DNA of 15,292 nucleotides. Source: JBCDBH01 sp039184055 (GTDB lineage Bacteria > Acidobacteriota > Thermoanaerobaculia > Multivoradales > J023). A model generated the notes under the pieces. It saw only the letters and a program-made list of their open reading frames with translations, searched no databases and had not been told where the DNA came from. The position numbers and the translations under genes are program-made. Location of the stretch: assembly GCA_039184055.1 (NCBI GenBank), contig JBCDBH010000117.1, positions 1 through 15,292 of the forward strand, in the 5' to 3' direction. This document shows, one piece after another, positions 14,514 through 15,292 of the stretch (position 1 is its first letter; the number at the start of each line of letters is the position of its first letter).

Positions 14514-15292
14514 ATGCGAGTCATCGACTCCCACACCGAAGGTGAGCCGACACGGGTCATCGTCGAAGACGGTCCCGACCTCGGTTCCGGCAACCTCGCC
14601 GAACGCGTCGTTCGCTTCGAACGCGAGTTCGATCACCTACGACGCGCCACGATCCTCGAGCCTCGAGGCTTCGATGCCCTCGTCGGCGCGCTCCTCTGCC
14701 CACCGACCGACGACCACTACACCACCGGGGCGATCTTCTTCAACAACGAGGGCTACCTGGGCATGTGTGGTCACGCCACGATCGGTGTCGCGGTGACCCT
14801 GGCCCATCTCGGCCGCGTCGATCTCGGCCACCTCGCCATCGAAACACCGGTCGGCGGCGTCGGTGTCGAGCTCGTCACCCCGAACGAAGCCACCGTCGAG
14901 AACGTGCCGAGCTATTGTCACGAGCGTGACGTCGTGCTCGACGTCCCCGATCTCGGCGAGATCAGAGGGTCGATCGCCTGGGGTGGCAATTGGTTCTTCC
15001 TGGTCGAAAGCGCTCCACCCTGCGAGATCGTTCCACGCAACGAAACCCGGCTCCGTGACGCTTCGATGCGAATTCGAGCCGAGCTCGAACGCCGAGGCAT
15101 TACTGGCCGTGACGGTCAGGAGATCGATCACATCGAGCTCTTCGGACCACCCCACGCCGACGACGCTGACTCGCGCAACTACGTGCTGTGTCCGAGCGGT
15201 CGTAGACCCCGCCCGGACACAGCACGTAGTTGCGCGAGTCAGCGTCGTCGGCGTGGGGTGGTCCGAAGAGCTCGATGTGATCGATCTCCTGA
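14514..15292 (+). CDS. 4-hydroxyproline 2-epimerase / proline racemase family (3' part replaced by foldback)
   Basis: Starts at ATG 14514 with AGAGG upstream, 10 bases after the deaminase stop. The opening MRVIDSHTEGEPTRV is typical of hydroxyproline epimerases. The first catalytic cysteine is Cys85 in NNEGYLGMCGHATIG, where proline racemase and hydroxyproline epimerase have MxCGHxTI. These enzymes interconvert L- and D-forms with two cysteines. The second, normally in a DRSPCGTG motif, is absent because the sequence turns back on itself. The genuine part ends near 15194 (RNYVLCP). From 15195 the open frame reads the reverse complement of the gene itself (RRPRPDTARS...). The minus strand across the junction encodes VLCPGGVYDRS, the expected native continuation. 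The true protein should be about 310-335 residues. Confidence 0.85.
   Translation, partial: MRVIDSHTEGEPTRVIVEDGPDLGSGNLAERVVRFEREFDHLRRATILEPRGFDALVGALLCPPTDDHYTTGAIFFNNEGYLGMCGHATIGVAVTLAHLGRVDLGHLAIETPVGGVGVELVTPNEATVENVPSYCHERDVVLDVPDLGEIRGSIAWGGNWFFLVESAPPCEIVPRNETRLRDASMRIRAELERRGITGRDGQEIDHIELFGPPHADDADSRNYVLCPSGRRPRPDTARSCASQRRRRGVVRRARCDRSP
15116..15292. repeat. Near-perfect terminal foldback (79-base perfect arms plus short extension)
   Basis: Position x pairs with 30408 minus x. Arms 15116-15194 and 15214-15292 are perfect complements. After one mismatch (15195 against 15213) four more pairs follow (15196-15199 with 15209-15212), leaving a 9-base centre. The right arm runs exactly to the last base of the window. 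The arms lie in epimerase coding sequence, so this is most simply a strand-switch chimera at a contig end, not a biological repeat. Confidence 0.95.

Noticed and set aside
13589..14593. Minus-strand open frame of about 334 codons opposite the deaminase
   Set aside because: Shadow of the plus-strand gene, with no domain-like sequence.
15116..15292. Hairpin telomere or terminal repeat of a linear replicon
   Set aside because: The arms are ordinary epimerase codons and the centre holds native continuation on the opposite strand. A strand-switch artefact explains this without a new replicon type.

Overview
The window is a GC-rich bacterial segment of 15,292 bases with Gram-negative features: two lipobox lipoproteins, a ferric-iron-type periplasmic binding-protein transporter, Shine-Dalgarno starts and some GTG starts. 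I cannot fix the taxon from sequence alone. A proteobacterium, myxobacterium or acidobacterium would all fit. No rRNA, tRNA, CRISPR array, transposase or prophage gene was seen, and no intrinsic terminator with a proper U-tract was found.

Layout. (1) 1-3338, minus: one open reading frame of at least 1112 codons that runs off the left edge. It encodes an adenylation domain, a peptidyl carrier domain and a PLP-dependent alpha-oxoamine synthase in one chain, so it is a probable maker of an amino-acid-derived alpha-aminoketone. (2) 3339-3901: a 563-base divergent control region with several inverted repeats, and a 14-base direct repeat present once on each side. (3) 3902-7894, plus: an FbpABC-type Fe(III) ABC transporter made of a lipoprotein binding protein, a fused double permease and an ATPase. 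A strong hairpin separates the first two genes, and the last two overlap by GTGA. (4) 9462-7855, minus: a lipoprotein histidine phosphatase followed by a TcmP/LCMT-type methyltransferase. (5) 9754-10512, plus: a flavodoxin-fold oxidoreductase. (6) 11505-10705, minus: a secreted CAP-domain protein, with a possible small overlapping gene upstream. (7) 11759-12673, plus: a DUF1295 membrane protein behind a palindromic operator-like site. (8) 13426-12674, minus: a PAS-AraC regulator, divergent from a DHDPS-family deaminase (13556-14503) and a 4-hydroxyproline epimerase-like gene (14514 onward). Together these three look like part of a hydroxyproline catabolic operon with its regulator.

The most interesting system is the divergent pair of the adenylation-carrier-oxoamine synthase protein and the iron transporter around a repeat-rich control region. 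A shared regulator, and a metal-linked role for the product, are inference only.

The last 177 bases form a near-perfect foldback (arms 15116-15194 and 15214-15292) that breaks the epimerase gene. The reverse strand at its centre encodes the expected continuation of the epimerase, so this is best read as a strand-switch chimera at a contig end. Sequence after 15194 should not be treated as native order.
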